Source: Paraburkholderia panacisoli (lineage in GTDB: Bacteria; Pseudomonadota; Gammaproteobacteria; Burkholderiales; Burkholderiaceae). From it: a stretch of DNA of 64,000 bases. The first letter of the stretch is position 1; the number at the start of each line of letters is the position of its first letter. The stretch covers positions 62,001 through 126,000 of the forward strand of contig NZ_VTUZ01000027.1 in NCBI RefSeq assembly GCF_008369935.1, written 5' to 3'. The translations under genes and the position numbers were made by a program. The notes beneath the pieces were generated by a model that did no database searches, was not told where the DNA came from, and was given only the letters and a program-made list of their open reading frames with translations. Positions 7,492-16,593 of this stretch are shown one piece after another.

Positions 7492-10381
7492 GGGCGGGCT
7501 TGGGCAGCGGGTTGAGGGTGGCGGGGGCGGCTCGGGGGTTGGTGCGGAGCTCGGCGTGCGGATCGGCTTCGAGCCCGGCCTGCGCCAGCGGATCCGCGCC
7601 CTCGTGTTCCAGAGCATCCGGCGCCTCGGGCGGCGTGTCCATTGGCAGCGTGAACCAGAAGCGCGCGCCTTCGACACGGCCATCCGCAGACAAGCGGTTG
7701 AGCGCGCCGATTGTACCGCCGTGCGCCTCGACGATCGCGCGGCAGATCGCCAGGCCAAGGCCGATGCCCGGCTTGGCCGATTCCTTCTCGCCGCGCGTGA
7801 ACTTCTCGAACACGCGCGCTTCCATCCCGGCGGGCAGACCGGGGCCGCCGTCGTCGACGGTGACGCGCACGAGCGGCTTGTCGTCCGCGTCGATGCGCTG
7901 CGCGCCGATCGTCAACGGCGTGTCCGGCGCGGTGTACTTGGCCGCGTTCTCGAACAGGTTCGAGAAGAGCCGCTCCATCAGCACGGCATCCAGTTGCAGC
8001 AGCGGCAGGTCGGCGGGCAGCGCGACGCGCACCGGATGATTCGCCAGCACGCGCCGGCACGCACGCAACGCGGCGCCCACCGTTTCTTCGAGCAGCGTCC
8101 ACTGCCGGTTCAGTTGCAGGCTGCCCGCCTGCAAGCGCGCCATGTCGAGCAGATTCGTGACGATGTCCGTCATGCGCAGCGCCTCTTCGTGGATCGCGTC
8201 GACCAGGTCGTCGCCGGGCTGCGCTTGCGCGTGCGCTTCGTCGTGCCCCTTGCGCCCCTGCGCCAGCATCGACGAGAAGCCGACGATCGTCGTCAACGGC
8301 GTGCGCAAATCATGCGAGATCGCCGACAGCAACGAGTTGCGCAAACGCTCCGATTCCATGTTGACGAGCGCATCGCGCGCGATGTCGACGTAATGCACCC
8401 GTTCCAGCGCCAGCGCGATCTGCGCGGCGAACGCGTCGAGCATGCGTTGCTGTTCGGGCACGTCCAGCTCGCGCTCGTCGCGCAGCACCACCGCGAGCAC
8501 GCCGCGCGTGCGCATCGGCGCCTTCAGCGGCAGATACAGCGCGCTGGCGGCCGGCAACGTATCCGTGCCATGGCCAGCGGGCTTCTGCTGATCGTAGACC
8601 CACTGGCCCACGTCGAGATCGAGCAGCTCGCCTTCGAGTGTGATCGCCGCGTCGGGGTCCTCGATCTTCTGTTTGACCTGGTCGGCGCTGTCCGGCAGCA
8701 GGATCGCGACGCGCGCGCCGAACACCTCGCTCACGTGCCGGCTGCCGATCTCGACGATCTGCTCGGTGGTCAGCGCCGCCGCGAGTTCGCGCGCCATCGC
8801 GTACATCGCGCCGGTGCGCTGCTCGCGGCGCCGCGCGACGCTCGCCTCGCGGCGCAGGCTCGACGTGAGATGGCTGATCACCAGCGACGTCAGCAGCATG
8901 CCGAAGAAGGTCAGCAGATACTGCGTATCGGACACCGACAGTGACATGCGCGGCGGCACGAAGAAGAAATCGAACGCGGCCACGCTGAGGAACGACAGCA
9001 CCACGCCCGGCCCCCTTCCCAGCCTCACTGCCGTGAAGATCACGCCGAGCAGATACAGCATCACGAGGTTGGTCAGATCAATACGGTCGATCAGCTGGCT
9101 CGACAGCAGCGTGATGCCCGCGCAGATGGCCAGTGCGAGCGCATACGCGCGCGGCGGCGAACGGCGTTCGCGCGCCGCGCTCAGCGCGTCGCGCCATGCG
9201 TTCGCGGTGGTGCTCAGCAAGCGCTGCTCCGCGCCGCCCGCGTGTTCGGACGATGCGCGAATCAGCGTGAGATCGAGCTCGCCCGCCTGCTCCGCGATCC
9301 GCTCGCTGAACGGCCGGCGCAGCCAGCGCTTGACGCCGGTACGCGACGGCGCGCCGGCCACCAGCTTCGACACGTTGCGGGCCTGCGCATAGCCGATCAG
9401 CGCGGTGAGCGCATCGGCGCCCGCGAGCGTCGCGGTTTCGGCGCCGAGTTCGGCGGCGAGCTTCAACGCGTTCAGCGTGCGTTCGCGGCGCGCGTCGGGC
9501 AAGCGCTGCAACGCGGGCGTTTCCACATAGACCGCCAGCCAGTCAGCCTTGAGGCTGGCGGCGAGGCGCGCGGCCGCGCGCACCAGCGCCGGCGCTTCCG
9601 GGCCGGGGCCCACGCACACCAGCAAACGCTCGCGCGCCTGCCAGATGCGCTGAATCGAGCGGTCGGCGCGATATTCCCGCATCTGCGCATCGACGCGATC
9701 CGCCGTGCGGCGCAGCGCCAGCTCGCGCAGCGCAATCAGGTTGCCCTTGCGGAAAAAGTTGCGCACCGCGCGCTCGGCCTGCTGCGGCATGTACACCTTG
9801 CCGTCGCGCATCCGGTCGAGCAGTTCTTCGGCGGGCAGGTCGACCAGCGTGACTTCATCGGCGCGATCGAACACGCGATCCGGGACCGTCTCCCACACGC
9901 GAATCCCGGTGATCTGGCCGACCACGTCGTTCAGGCTTTCGAGGTGCTGGACGTTGACCGTCGTGTACACGTCGATGCCCGCGTCGAGCAGTTCGTGAAC
10001 GTCCTGCCAGCGCTTCAGATGGCGCGCGCCCTGCACGTTCGAATGCGCGAGTTCGTCGACGAGGATCAGTTGCGGCTTGCGGGCGAGCGCGGCATCCAGA
10101 TCGAACTCGCCGAGCTTGCGGCCGCGATATTCGATATGCGCGAGCGGCAGGACTTCGAGGCCTTCGAGCAGCGCGGCGGTCTCGCTACGGCCATGCGTTT
10201 CGGCGATGCCGATCACCACGTCGGCGCCTTCATCGTGGCGGCGGCGCGCGGCCTGCAACATCGCATAGGTCTTGCCCACGCCGGCCGATGCGCCGAAGAA
10301 AATCTTCAGCCTGCCGCGCAGACGCTTCTCTTCGTCGCGTTGCAGCTTGTCGAGCAGTTCGTCAGGATCGGGGCGGTTCAT
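7484..10381 (-). CDS. kdpD: KdpD, osmosensitive potassium sensor histidine kinase
   Basis: 965 residues. The N-terminal KdpD domain carries a Walker A motif G-A-S-A-G-V-G-K-T at 30-38, followed by a universal-stress-like domain, four closely spaced membrane helices, a GAF-like segment and the kinase core. The H-box is S-A-I-S-H-D-L-R-T-P-L with the phosphoacceptor at about His690, and N, G1 and G2 boxes follow. The protein is longer than E. coli KdpD (894 residues) because of a proline/alanine/glutamate-rich tail of roughly 45 residues after the ATPase domain. It overlaps kdpE and is separated from kdpC by 180 bp containing a hairpin. Confidence 0.95.
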   Translation of the reverse strand: MNRPDPDELLDKLQRDEEKRLRGRLKIFFGASAGVGKTYAMLQAARRRHDEGADVVIGIAETHGRSETAALLEGLEVLPLAHIEYRGRKLGEFDLDAALARKPQLILVDELAHSNVQGARHLKRWQDVHELLDAGIDVYTTVNVQHLESLNDVVGQITGIRVWETVPDRVFDRADEVTLVDLPAEELLDRMRDGKVYMPQQAERAVRNFFRKGNLIALRELALRRTADRVDAQMREYRADRSIQRIWQARERLLVCVGPGPEAPALVRAAARLAASLKADWLAVYVETPALQRLPDARRERTLNALKLAAELGAETATLAGADALTALIGYAQARNVSKLVAGAPSRTGVKRWLRRPFSERIAEQAGELDLTLIRASSEHAGGAEQRLLSTTANAWRDALSAARERRSPPRAYALALAICAGITLLSSQLIDRIDLTNLVMLYLLGVIFTAVRLGRGPGVVLSFLSVAAFDFFFVPPRMSLSVSDTQYLLTFFGMLLTSLVISHLTSSLRREASVARRREQRTGAMYAMARELAAALTTEQIVEIGSRHVSEVFGARVAILLPDSADQVKQKIEDPDAAITLEGELLDLDVGQWVYDQQKPAGHGTDTLPAASALYLPLKAPMRTRGVLAVVLRDERELDVPEQQRMLDAFAAQIALALERVHYVDIARDALVNMESERLRNSLLSAISHDLRTPLTTIVGFSSMLAQGRKGHDEAHAQAQPGDDLVDAIHEEALRMTDIVTNLLDMARLQAGSLQLNRQWTLLEETVGAALRACRRVLANHPVRVALPADLPLLQLDAVLMERLFSNLFENAAKYTAPDTPLTIGAQRIDADDKPLVRVTVDDGGPGLPAGMEARVFEKFTRGEKESAKPGIGLGLAICRAIVEAHGGTIGALNRLSADGRVEGARFWFTLPMDTPPEAPDALEHEGADPLAQAGLEADPHAELRTNPRAAPATLNPLPKPAHE

Positions 10382-10505
10382 GCTTAGTGCTTGTAGGGGT
10401 TGTCATCGTCGTACGCGCGGCGGTGTCGGCATGGTGGCACGGCCGCAGCCGGCCTGCAAATGACGGCGCAACAGGCAGCGACACGACGCGACGTAGCAAA
10501 GGCAA

Positions 10506-10532
10506 AAGGCGGCGTCTCGCGGACGCCGCCTT
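10506..10532 (-). terminator. Terminator-like hairpin between kdpC and kdpD
   Basis: An 11-bp perfect inverted repeat (AAGGCGGCGTC and its complement) with a 5-nt loop lies about 30 bp past the kdpC stop. On the minus strand it is followed by TTTTGCC. The short T-run suggests partial termination, which would let kdpFABC be made in excess of kdpDE. No separate kdpD promoter was identified in the 180-bp gap. Confidence 0.5.
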
Positions 10533-10561
10533 GGGCATGCTGCGGCGCGCGGCCGCGCTGC

Positions 10562-11140
10562 CTAGCCGTGCTTCATCTCGTCGAGCGCGAGGTTCAGCTT
10601 CAGCACGTTCACGCGCGGCTCACCCAGAATGCCGAACTGGCGGCCGGTCGTATAACGGTCCACCAGCGCCTGCACGTCGTTCGGCGCGAGCCCGCGCGTC
10701 TTGGCGACGCGCGCAATCTGATAGGCCGCCGCCGCCGGACTGATTTCGGGGTCGAGCCCGCTGCCCGACGACGTCACCAGATCGACCGGCACCGGCTTCG
10801 ACATGTCAGTGCCGGCGGCCTTCAACGCGGCAAGGCGCCCGTTGACTTCGTCGAGCAGCGCCGGATTGGTCGGCCCGAGGTTCGAGCCGCTCGAACCCTG
10901 TGCGTTATACGGCATCGGGCTGGTCGCCGACAGTCGGCCCCAGAAGTACTCCGGCGCATCGAACTGCTGGCCGATCAGTTGCGAGCCGACCAGCTTGCCG
11001 TTCTGCTCGAGCAGGCTGCCGTTGGCCTGGTCGGGCAAAGCGGCCTGGCCGAAAGCGGTCATCACCGCGGGGTAAGCGAGACCCGTGAGCGCGGTGAGCA
11101 CCGCGAAGATCACGAGCAACGGACGGAACAGATTTTTCAT
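10562..11140 (-). CDS. kdpC: KdpC, stabilising subunit of the K+-transporting ATPase
   Basis: 192 residues with one N-terminal membrane helix (about 6-28) and a soluble periplasmic domain, the normal KdpC layout. Characteristic stretches are Y-F-W-G-R-L-S-A-T, S-S-G-S-G-L-D-P-E-I-S-P-A-A-A and R-V-N-V-L-K-L-N-L-A-L. KdpC raises potassium affinity within the KdpFABC complex. An AGGAA lies ahead of the ATG, and kdpB ends 30 bp upstream. Confidence 0.95.
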   Translation of the reverse strand: MKNLFRPLLVIFAVLTALTGLAYPAVMTAFGQAALPDQANGSLLEQNGKLVGSQLIGQQFDAPEYFWGRLSATSPMPYNAQGSSGSNLGPTNPALLDEVNGRLAALKAAGTDMSKPVPVDLVTSSGSGLDPEISPAAAAYQIARVAKTRGLAPNDVQALVDRYTTGRQFGILGEPRVNVLKLNLALDEMKHG

Positions 11141-11170
11141 GATGATTGATTCCTTTTAGGCCGATGCGGC

Positions 11171-13282
11171 TCAAACCCAGCCGAACGCGGCCAGCACCAT
11201 ATCGATCAGCTTGATGCCGATGAACGGCACGATGATCCCGCCCAGACCGTAAATCAGCAGATTGCGGCGCAACAGAATCGCCGCACCCAGCGCGCGATAA
11301 CGCACGCCCTTGAGCGCGAGCGGAATCAGCAGCACGATCACGAGCGCGTTGAAGATCACTGCCGACATGATCGCCGACGCGGGCGTCGCCAGATGCATCA
11401 CGTTCAGCGCGTTCAGCGCCGGGTAGGTGGTGGCGAACGCGGCCGGAATGATCGCGAAGTACTTGGCGACGTCGTTGGCGATCGAGAACGTGGTGAGCGA
11501 GCCGCGCGTCATCAGCATCTGCTTGCCGATCTCGACGATCTCGATCAGCTTGGTCGGATTCGAATCGAGGTCGACCATGTTGCCGGCCTCTTTCGCGGCC
11601 TGCGTGCCGGTGTTCATCGCCACCGCGACATCGGCCTGCGCGAGCGCCGGGGCGTCGTTGGTGCCGTCGCCGGTCATCGCCACGAGGCGCCCTTCGGCCT
11701 GGTGCGCGCGGATGGTCGCGAGCTTCGCTTCCGGCGTCGCTTCGGCGAGGAAGTCGTCGACGCCGGCCTCCGCTGCGATCGCCGCCGCGGTGAGCCGGTT
11801 GTCGCCGGTCACCATCACCGTCTTGATGCCCATCTTGCGCAGTTCGGCGAAGCGTTCCTTGATGCCGCCCTTCACCACGTCCTTCAACTCGATCACGCCG
11901 AGCACGCGCGCGCCGTGCTCTCCCTTCTCCGCGACCACCAGCGGCGTGCTGCCGCGGCGCGCAACTTCGGTTACGGCATTGTTGACTTCGCTCGGGAAAC
12001 GGCCGCCGTTGGCTTCGACGTATTGCTTCACCGCATCGGCCGCGCCCTTGCGGATTTCACGGCCCGGCGCCCCGGACGAAGTCCCCGTGGGATGCAGATC
12101 GACGCCGCTCATCCGCGTCTGCGCGGTGAAGCCGAGGAACACCGCATGCAGCGACGCCATATCGCGTTGGCGGATGTTGAAGCGCTGCTTGGCGAGCACG
12201 ACGATGCTGCGACCTTCCGGCGTTTCGTCGGCGAGCGACGACAGTTGCGCGGCGTCCGCGAGCGCTTCTTCGGTCAGGCCCGGCGCGGGCACGAATTGCG
12301 ACGCCTGACGGTTGCCGAGCGTGATCGTGCCGGTCTTGTCGAGCAGCAGCACGTCGACATCGCCGGCGGCTTCGACCGCGCGGCCCGAGGTGGCGATCAC
12401 GTTGGCCTGCATCATGCGGCTCATGCCGGCCACGCCGATTGCCGACAGCAGCCCGCCGATGGTGGTCGGAATCAGGCACACCAGCAGCGCGACCAGCGCG
12501 GTGATCGTCACCACGTGACCGGCCTTCGCGGCTTCAACCGAAAACATCGAGAACGGCAGCAGCGTCGCGGTGGCGAGCAGCATCACGATCGTCAACGCGA
12601 CCAGCAGGATGGTCAGCGCGATTTCGTTCGGCGTCTTCTGACGCTTCGCGCCTTCGACCATCGCGATCATGCGGTCGAGAAACGCTTCGCCCGGATTCGC
12701 CGTGACCCGCACCACGATCCAGTCGGACAGCACGCGCGTGCCGCCCGTCACCGACGAAAAGTCGCCGCCCGACTCGCGGATCACCGGCGCGGATTCGCCC
12801 GTGATCGCCGATTCGTCGACCGACGCGACGCCGTCGATCACTTCGCCGTCGGCCGGAATCACGTCGCCAGTTTCGACCAGCACGACGTCACCTTTGCGCA
12901 GATCGGTCGCCGTGGTAATGCGAATCGGCGACTTCGGATGCGGCTCGTTGAGCTTCTTGGCCATCACGTCTTTCTTCGCGCTGCGCAGCGACGCCGCCTG
13001 GGCCTTCGAACGGCCTTCGGCGAGCGCTTCCGCGAAGTTCGCGAACAGCACTGTGAACCACAGCCACAGCGTGACCGCGAGAATGAAGCCCGCGGGCGCC
13101 TCGGCCTGGCCGCCGAGCGCGGCGATCCACAGAATGGTCGTCAGAATGCTGCCGACGTACACGCAGAACATCACCGGATTGCGGAACTGCGTGCGCGGCG
13201 TGAGCTTCTTGAAGGAGTCCACGATCGCCGGGCGCAGCAGCGCCGGGTCGAACATGGACCGGGTTGCATTATGTTCAGTCAT
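11171..13282 (-). CDS. kdpB: KdpB, P-type ATPase catalytic subunit
   Basis: 703 residues. The actuator motif T-G-E-S is at 161-164 (its serine is the inhibitory phosphorylation site in E. coli). The phosphorylation motif D-K-T-G-T has its catalytic aspartate at 315, and the hinge motif G-D-G-T-N-D-A-P lies in the P domain. Seven membrane segments are expected and hydrophobic stretches fit. KdpB hydrolyses ATP to drive potassium through KdpA. The ATG has an AGGA four bases upstream. It lies 55 bp after kdpA in the same operon. Confidence 0.96.
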   Translation of the reverse strand: MTEHNATRSMFDPALLRPAIVDSFKKLTPRTQFRNPVMFCVYVGSILTTILWIAALGGQAEAPAGFILAVTLWLWFTVLFANFAEALAEGRSKAQAASLRSAKKDVMAKKLNEPHPKSPIRITTATDLRKGDVVLVETGDVIPADGEVIDGVASVDESAITGESAPVIRESGGDFSSVTGGTRVLSDWIVVRVTANPGEAFLDRMIAMVEGAKRQKTPNEIALTILLVALTIVMLLATATLLPFSMFSVEAAKAGHVVTITALVALLVCLIPTTIGGLLSAIGVAGMSRMMQANVIATSGRAVEAAGDVDVLLLDKTGTITLGNRQASQFVPAPGLTEEALADAAQLSSLADETPEGRSIVVLAKQRFNIRQRDMASLHAVFLGFTAQTRMSGVDLHPTGTSSGAPGREIRKGAADAVKQYVEANGGRFPSEVNNAVTEVARRGSTPLVVAEKGEHGARVLGVIELKDVVKGGIKERFAELRKMGIKTVMVTGDNRLTAAAIAAEAGVDDFLAEATPEAKLATIRAHQAEGRLVAMTGDGTNDAPALAQADVAVAMNTGTQAAKEAGNMVDLDSNPTKLIEIVEIGKQMLMTRGSLTTFSIANDVAKYFAIIPAAFATTYPALNALNVMHLATPASAIMSAVIFNALVIVLLIPLALKGVRYRALGAAILLRRNLLIYGLGGIIVPFIGIKLIDMVLAAFGWV

Positions 13283-13337
13283 TGAATCCTCGAATATCCC
13301 GTTTGCGCTTATGAGCCGTTGGTTCGCATGGGCGGCC

Positions 13338-15143
13338 TCAATGGGCGCCCATCATCATCAGATGTTCGACGCCAGGGCCGAGCGCGAGCGCAGGCACATA
13401 AGTGAGCGCGCCGACCAGCAGCACCGTGCCGAGCAGCAGCACGACGAACAGCGGGCCGTGCGTGGGCAGCGTGCCGCCGGTCACGCCGATGCGCTTCTTC
13501 GCGGCGAGCGAGCCGGCAATCGCGAGCACCGGAATGATCGTGCCGAAGCGGCCGAACCACATCGCGATGGCGGTAAGCCAGTTGTAGAACGGCGTGCTGA
13601 CCGTCAGACCCGCAAACGCGCTGCCGTTGTTGTTGGCCGCCGAGCTGAACGCGTAGAGGATTTCGGAGAAACCGTGCGCGCCGGGGTTCGCGATGCCGGC
13701 CTTGCCCGCCTCGGTGAGCACCGCGATCGACGTGCCGACCAGCACCAGCAGCGGCGTGAGCAGCACGACGATCGACACCATCTTCATCTCGTACGCCTCG
13801 ATCTTCTTGCCGACGTATTCAGGCGTGCGGCCGATCATCAGGCCCGCGACGAACACGGCCAGCAAAGCGAACACGAGCATCCCGTACATGCCGGAACCCA
13901 CGCCGCCGAAGATCACTTCGCCGAGCTGCATCAGCAGCATCGGATAGAGGCCACCGATCGGCGTCAGCGAGTCGTGCGTATTGGCGACCGCGCCGCACGA
14001 AGCCGCCGTGGTCGCGACCGTGAAGATGCCCGACTGCGCGATGCCGAAGCGCGTTTCCTTGCCCTCCGCATTGCCGCCCGACTGCAACGCGTTCGCCGAC
14101 TGATCGACGTGCAACGCGGTGAGCGCCGGATTGCCGCCCTGCTCCGCGCTGATCTCGCCGACCACGCACACGCCGAACGCGATCGTCATCGCCGCGAGCA
14201 CGGCCACGCCCTGCTTGCGGTCGCCGATCATCCGCCCGAACAACAGTGCGAGCGCCGCCGGAATGACGAGGATCGCGAGCATCTGCAGGAAGTTCGAGAA
14301 CGGCGTGGGGTTTTCGAACGGATGCGCCGAGTTGCCGTTGAAGAAACCGCCGCCATTGGTGCCGAGCATCTTGATCGCTTCCTGCGACGCAACCGGACCC
14401 ATCGCGATGGTTTGCGTCTTCACCGGCGTATCGACCGTGACCGGATTGCCCTTCGCGTCCTTCACCGGACTGCCTTGCGCATCGAGCTTCGGTGCGGCGT
14501 AGGTGGTGGTTTGCAGCGTCGGCACGTCCTGATAGGCCTTGAAGTTCTGGATCACGCCCTGGCTCATCAGCAGCGCCGCGATGATCATCGACATCGGCAG
14601 CAGCACGTACAGCGTCACGCGCGTGATGTCGACCCAGAAGTTGCCGATGGTTTGCGCGGTGTGGCGCGCGAAGCCGCGCATCAGCGCGATCACCACCACG
14701 ATGCCGGTGGCCGCAGACAGGAAGTTCTGCACGGTCAGGCCGAGCATCTGCGTCAGATAGCTGACGGTTTGTTCAGGCGTATAGTCCTGCCAGTTCGTGT
14801 TGGACACGAAGCTGACCGCCGTATTGAACGCGCCGTCGACCGTCATCGGGCCGAACTGCTGCGGGTTGCCCGGCAGCCAGCCTTGCACGCGCAACAGCAC
14901 GTAAAGGAAACCCACACCGAGCACGTTGAACGCGATCGTCGCGATCGCGTAGTGCTTCCAGCCCATTTCCGTCGACGGGTCGACGCCCGCGATCCGATAC
15001 AGCAGACGTTCGAGCGGGCCGCCCAGCCGGACGACGCACGAGCTGCCGTCCATCACCGCGGCCAGATAGCGCGCCAGCGGCACGGCGGCAGCCAGCAGCA
15101 CGACGATGAACAGGCCCACCTGCAGGACATTGTTCGAGTTCAT
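13338..15143 (-). CDS. kdpA: KdpA, potassium-channel-like subunit
   Basis: 601 residues with about ten membrane segments. Four selectivity-filter-like loops can be seen: S-F-V-S-N-T-N-W, G-T-N-G-G-G-F-F, C-G-A-V-A-N-T-H-D and A-A-N-N-N-G-S-A. KdpA selects and takes up potassium and hands it to KdpB. An extra hydrophilic insert rich in K, D and T occurs around residues 215-245. The start overlaps the kdpF stop as ATGA, with GGAGG seven bases upstream inside kdpF. Confidence 0.96.
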   Translation of the reverse strand: MNSNNVLQVGLFIVVLLAAAVPLARYLAAVMDGSSCVVRLGGPLERLLYRIAGVDPSTEMGWKHYAIATIAFNVLGVGFLYVLLRVQGWLPGNPQQFGPMTVDGAFNTAVSFVSNTNWQDYTPEQTVSYLTQMLGLTVQNFLSAATGIVVVIALMRGFARHTAQTIGNFWVDITRVTLYVLLPMSMIIAALLMSQGVIQNFKAYQDVPTLQTTTYAAPKLDAQGSPVKDAKGNPVTVDTPVKTQTIAMGPVASQEAIKMLGTNGGGFFNGNSAHPFENPTPFSNFLQMLAILVIPAALALLFGRMIGDRKQGVAVLAAMTIAFGVCVVGEISAEQGGNPALTALHVDQSANALQSGGNAEGKETRFGIAQSGIFTVATTAASCGAVANTHDSLTPIGGLYPMLLMQLGEVIFGGVGSGMYGMLVFALLAVFVAGLMIGRTPEYVGKKIEAYEMKMVSIVVLLTPLLVLVGTSIAVLTEAGKAGIANPGAHGFSEILYAFSSAANNNGSAFAGLTVSTPFYNWLTAIAMWFGRFGTIIPVLAIAGSLAAKKRIGVTGGTLPTHGPLFVVLLLGTVLLVGALTYVPALALGPGVEHLMMMGAH

Positions 15144-15232
15144 TCAATGTCCTCCGCGCGCAACAGCGCATAGACAAGGTAAATAAACAGCAGCGCGGTG
15201 GCCGAGCCTGACAACCAGAGAATCCAGTTCAT
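15140..15232 (-). CDS. kdpF: KdpF, small membrane subunit
   Basis: A 30-residue hydrophobic peptide beginning M-N-W-I-L-W-L-S-G and ending L-L-R-A-E-D-I-E. Position, length and the Y-L-V-Y-A-L-L-R-x-E ending match KdpF, the lipid-like stabilising subunit of KdpFABC. Its stop overlaps the kdpA start and its start overlaps the stop of the 37-codon ORF upstream, both as ATGA. GGGAG lies seven bases before the ATG. Confidence 0.88.
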   Translation of the reverse strand: MNWILWLSGSATALLFIYLVYALLRAEDIE

Positions 15233-15342
15233 GAGCGCGCTCCCTGGCCACGGCGAAACTGCATCAGCTTCTCGCAGCCGCTAATCAATGCAAAGGTCAG
15301 CGCGGCAAACAGCACCAGCCCCCCGACATACAGCACATCCAT
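15229..15342 (-). CDS. 37-residue membrane peptide leading the kdp operon
   Basis: A short ORF starting M-D-V-L-Y-V-G-G-L with one hydrophobic segment (about 4-21), a G-C-E-K-L motif and a basic tail. A purine-rich GGGAAG ribosome site precedes the ATG, and its stop overlaps the kdpF ATG as ATGA, which strongly suggests it is translated. I recall similar short ORFs at this position in other bacterial kdp operons, usually unannotated; their role is not known to me. A longer in-frame extension runs through the promoter region and is not believed. Confidence 0.7.
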   Translation of the reverse strand: MDVLYVGGLVLFAALTFALISGCEKLMQFRRGQGARS

Positions 15343-15381
15343 TTTTCTTCCCCATTCACGGACTTTGGATAGATGCAACGG

Positions 15382-15442
15382 TAAGCCTTGGGGCGTAAAG
15401 GCCGGGTCAAAGGTGGGCGCGCGGGTATAAAGATCGTGTAAA
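15382..15442 (-). promoter_or_regulatory. Candidate kdp promoter with KdpE half-sites
   Basis: On the minus strand TTTACAC (15442-15436) and TTTATAC (15431-15425) occur with starts 11 bp apart. E. coli KdpE binds a T-rich site containing the same two elements in the opposite order at the same pitch. About 15 bp downstream is TTGACC (15410-15405), then 17 bp to a weak -10, GGCTTA (15387-15382). This puts the half-sites near -60, matching E. coli geometry. The -10 is poor, as expected for an activated promoter. Confidence 0.5.
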
Positions 15443-15448
15443 CGGACA

Positions 15449-15478
15449 AGGCCGTTCCATCGAAAGATGGAACGGCCT
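15449..15478 (-). terminator. Strong hairpin, probable terminator of the quinone-reductase operon
   Basis: A perfect 13-bp inverted repeat around a GAAA loop (arms AGGCCGTTCCATC and complement). It lies about 100 bp past the oxidoreductase stop and just ahead of the KdpE half-sites. The following minus-strand sequence TTGTCCGTTT is only moderately T-rich. Termination of leftward transcripts before kdp is the simplest reading. Confidence 0.55.
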
Positions 15479-15580
15479 CGCTTGTTGCGCACATGTCGTG
15501 CACGTGTCGCTTCGCGTGCGGCGCTTGCCGCCGCATTCGCTGCATCTGCCGCATCAAAGCGGCGGCGCGCTGCTATTCGC

Positions 15581-16555
15581 TTACGGCATCAGCACCGTCG
15601 AGCCCGTGGTGCGGCGGCCTTCGAGCGCCGCATGGGCCTGACCGACATCCGCCAGCGCGTAACGCTGATTAATGCTCGTCTTGACCTTGCCCGACAGCAG
15701 CACGTCGAACAGTTCCGCCGACATTGCATCGTAGTCGCTGCGCTTCGCGATATAGGTGAACAGCGTCGGGCGCGTGAAGAACAGCGAGCCGCGTCCGGCG
15801 AATTCCGACGAGTCGATCGGCGGCAACGGCCCCGATGCATTGCCGAAGCTCACGAACAGGCCGAGCGGCGCGAGGCAATCGAGCGAGCCCGTAAACGTAT
15901 CTTTACCGATCGAGTCGTACACCACCGGCACGCCCGCGCCGTTGGTGATCTCGCGTACGCGCTTCGTGAAGTTCTCGCGCGTGTAGACGATCGCGTGATC
16001 GCAGCCGTGCGCTTTCGCGATCGCGGCTTTTTCATCGGAGCTGACCGTGCCGATCACGGTCGCGCCGAGCGCCTTGGCCCACTGGCACACCAGCAGACCG
16101 ACGCCGCCCGCCGCGGCCTGGATCAGGATCGTGTCGCCGGCCTTCACCGGATACGTGCGGCGCAGCAGATACTGGGCGGTGAGGCCTTGCAGCATCACCG
16201 ACGCGGCCTGCTCGTCGCTCAATGCGTCGGGCAGCTTGACGACCTGCGCCGCCTGCAGCACGCGCTCCTGCGCATACGCGCCAGGCGGGCGCGCGACATA
16301 GGCGACACGGTCGCCGGTCTTCAGCCCCGTGACGCCCGCGCCGACCGCGCTGACCTCGCCGGCCGCTTCCATGCCGAGGCCGCCCGGCAACGGCTGCGGA
16401 TACAAGCCCGTGCGGAAATACACGTCGATGTAGTTCAGCCCGACCGCCGTCTGCCGGATGCGAATCTCGCCCGCGCCGGGCTCGCCCACTTCGACGTCGA
16501 CCCATTTCATCACTTCCGGGCCGCCGGTTTTGTCGAATCGGATTGCTTTGGCCAT
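15581..16555 (-). CDS. NADPH:quinone oxidoreductase (QorA-type MDR)
   Basis: 324 residues, the usual size of zinc-free quinone reductases of the medium-chain dehydrogenase family. The N-terminal GroES-like domain has K-T-G-D-R-V-A-Y and G-M-E-A-A-G; the Rossmann domain has A-A-A-G-G-V-G-L-L-V-C-Q. No zinc-binding cysteine cluster is seen. Reduces quinones with NADPH in the cytoplasm. Two adjacent ATGs exist; the second (16555) is spaced better from the GGAG. It lies 38 bp downstream of mgsA. Confidence 0.87.
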   Translation of the reverse strand: MAKAIRFDKTGGPEVMKWVDVEVGEPGAGEIRIRQTAVGLNYIDVYFRTGLYPQPLPGGLGMEAAGEVSAVGAGVTGLKTGDRVAYVARPPGAYAQERVLQAAQVVKLPDALSDEQAASVMLQGLTAQYLLRRTYPVKAGDTILIQAAAGGVGLLVCQWAKALGATVIGTVSSDEKAAIAKAHGCDHAIVYTRENFTKRVREITNGAGVPVVYDSIGKDTFTGSLDCLAPLGLFVSFGNASGPLPPIDSSEFAGRGSLFFTRPTLFTYIAKRSDYDAMSAELFDVLLSGKVKTSINQRYALADVGQAHAALEGRRTTGSTVLMP

Positions 16556-16593
16556 CATGTCTCCTCTTGAGGCGGGTGTTGTTCGAGCTTTTT

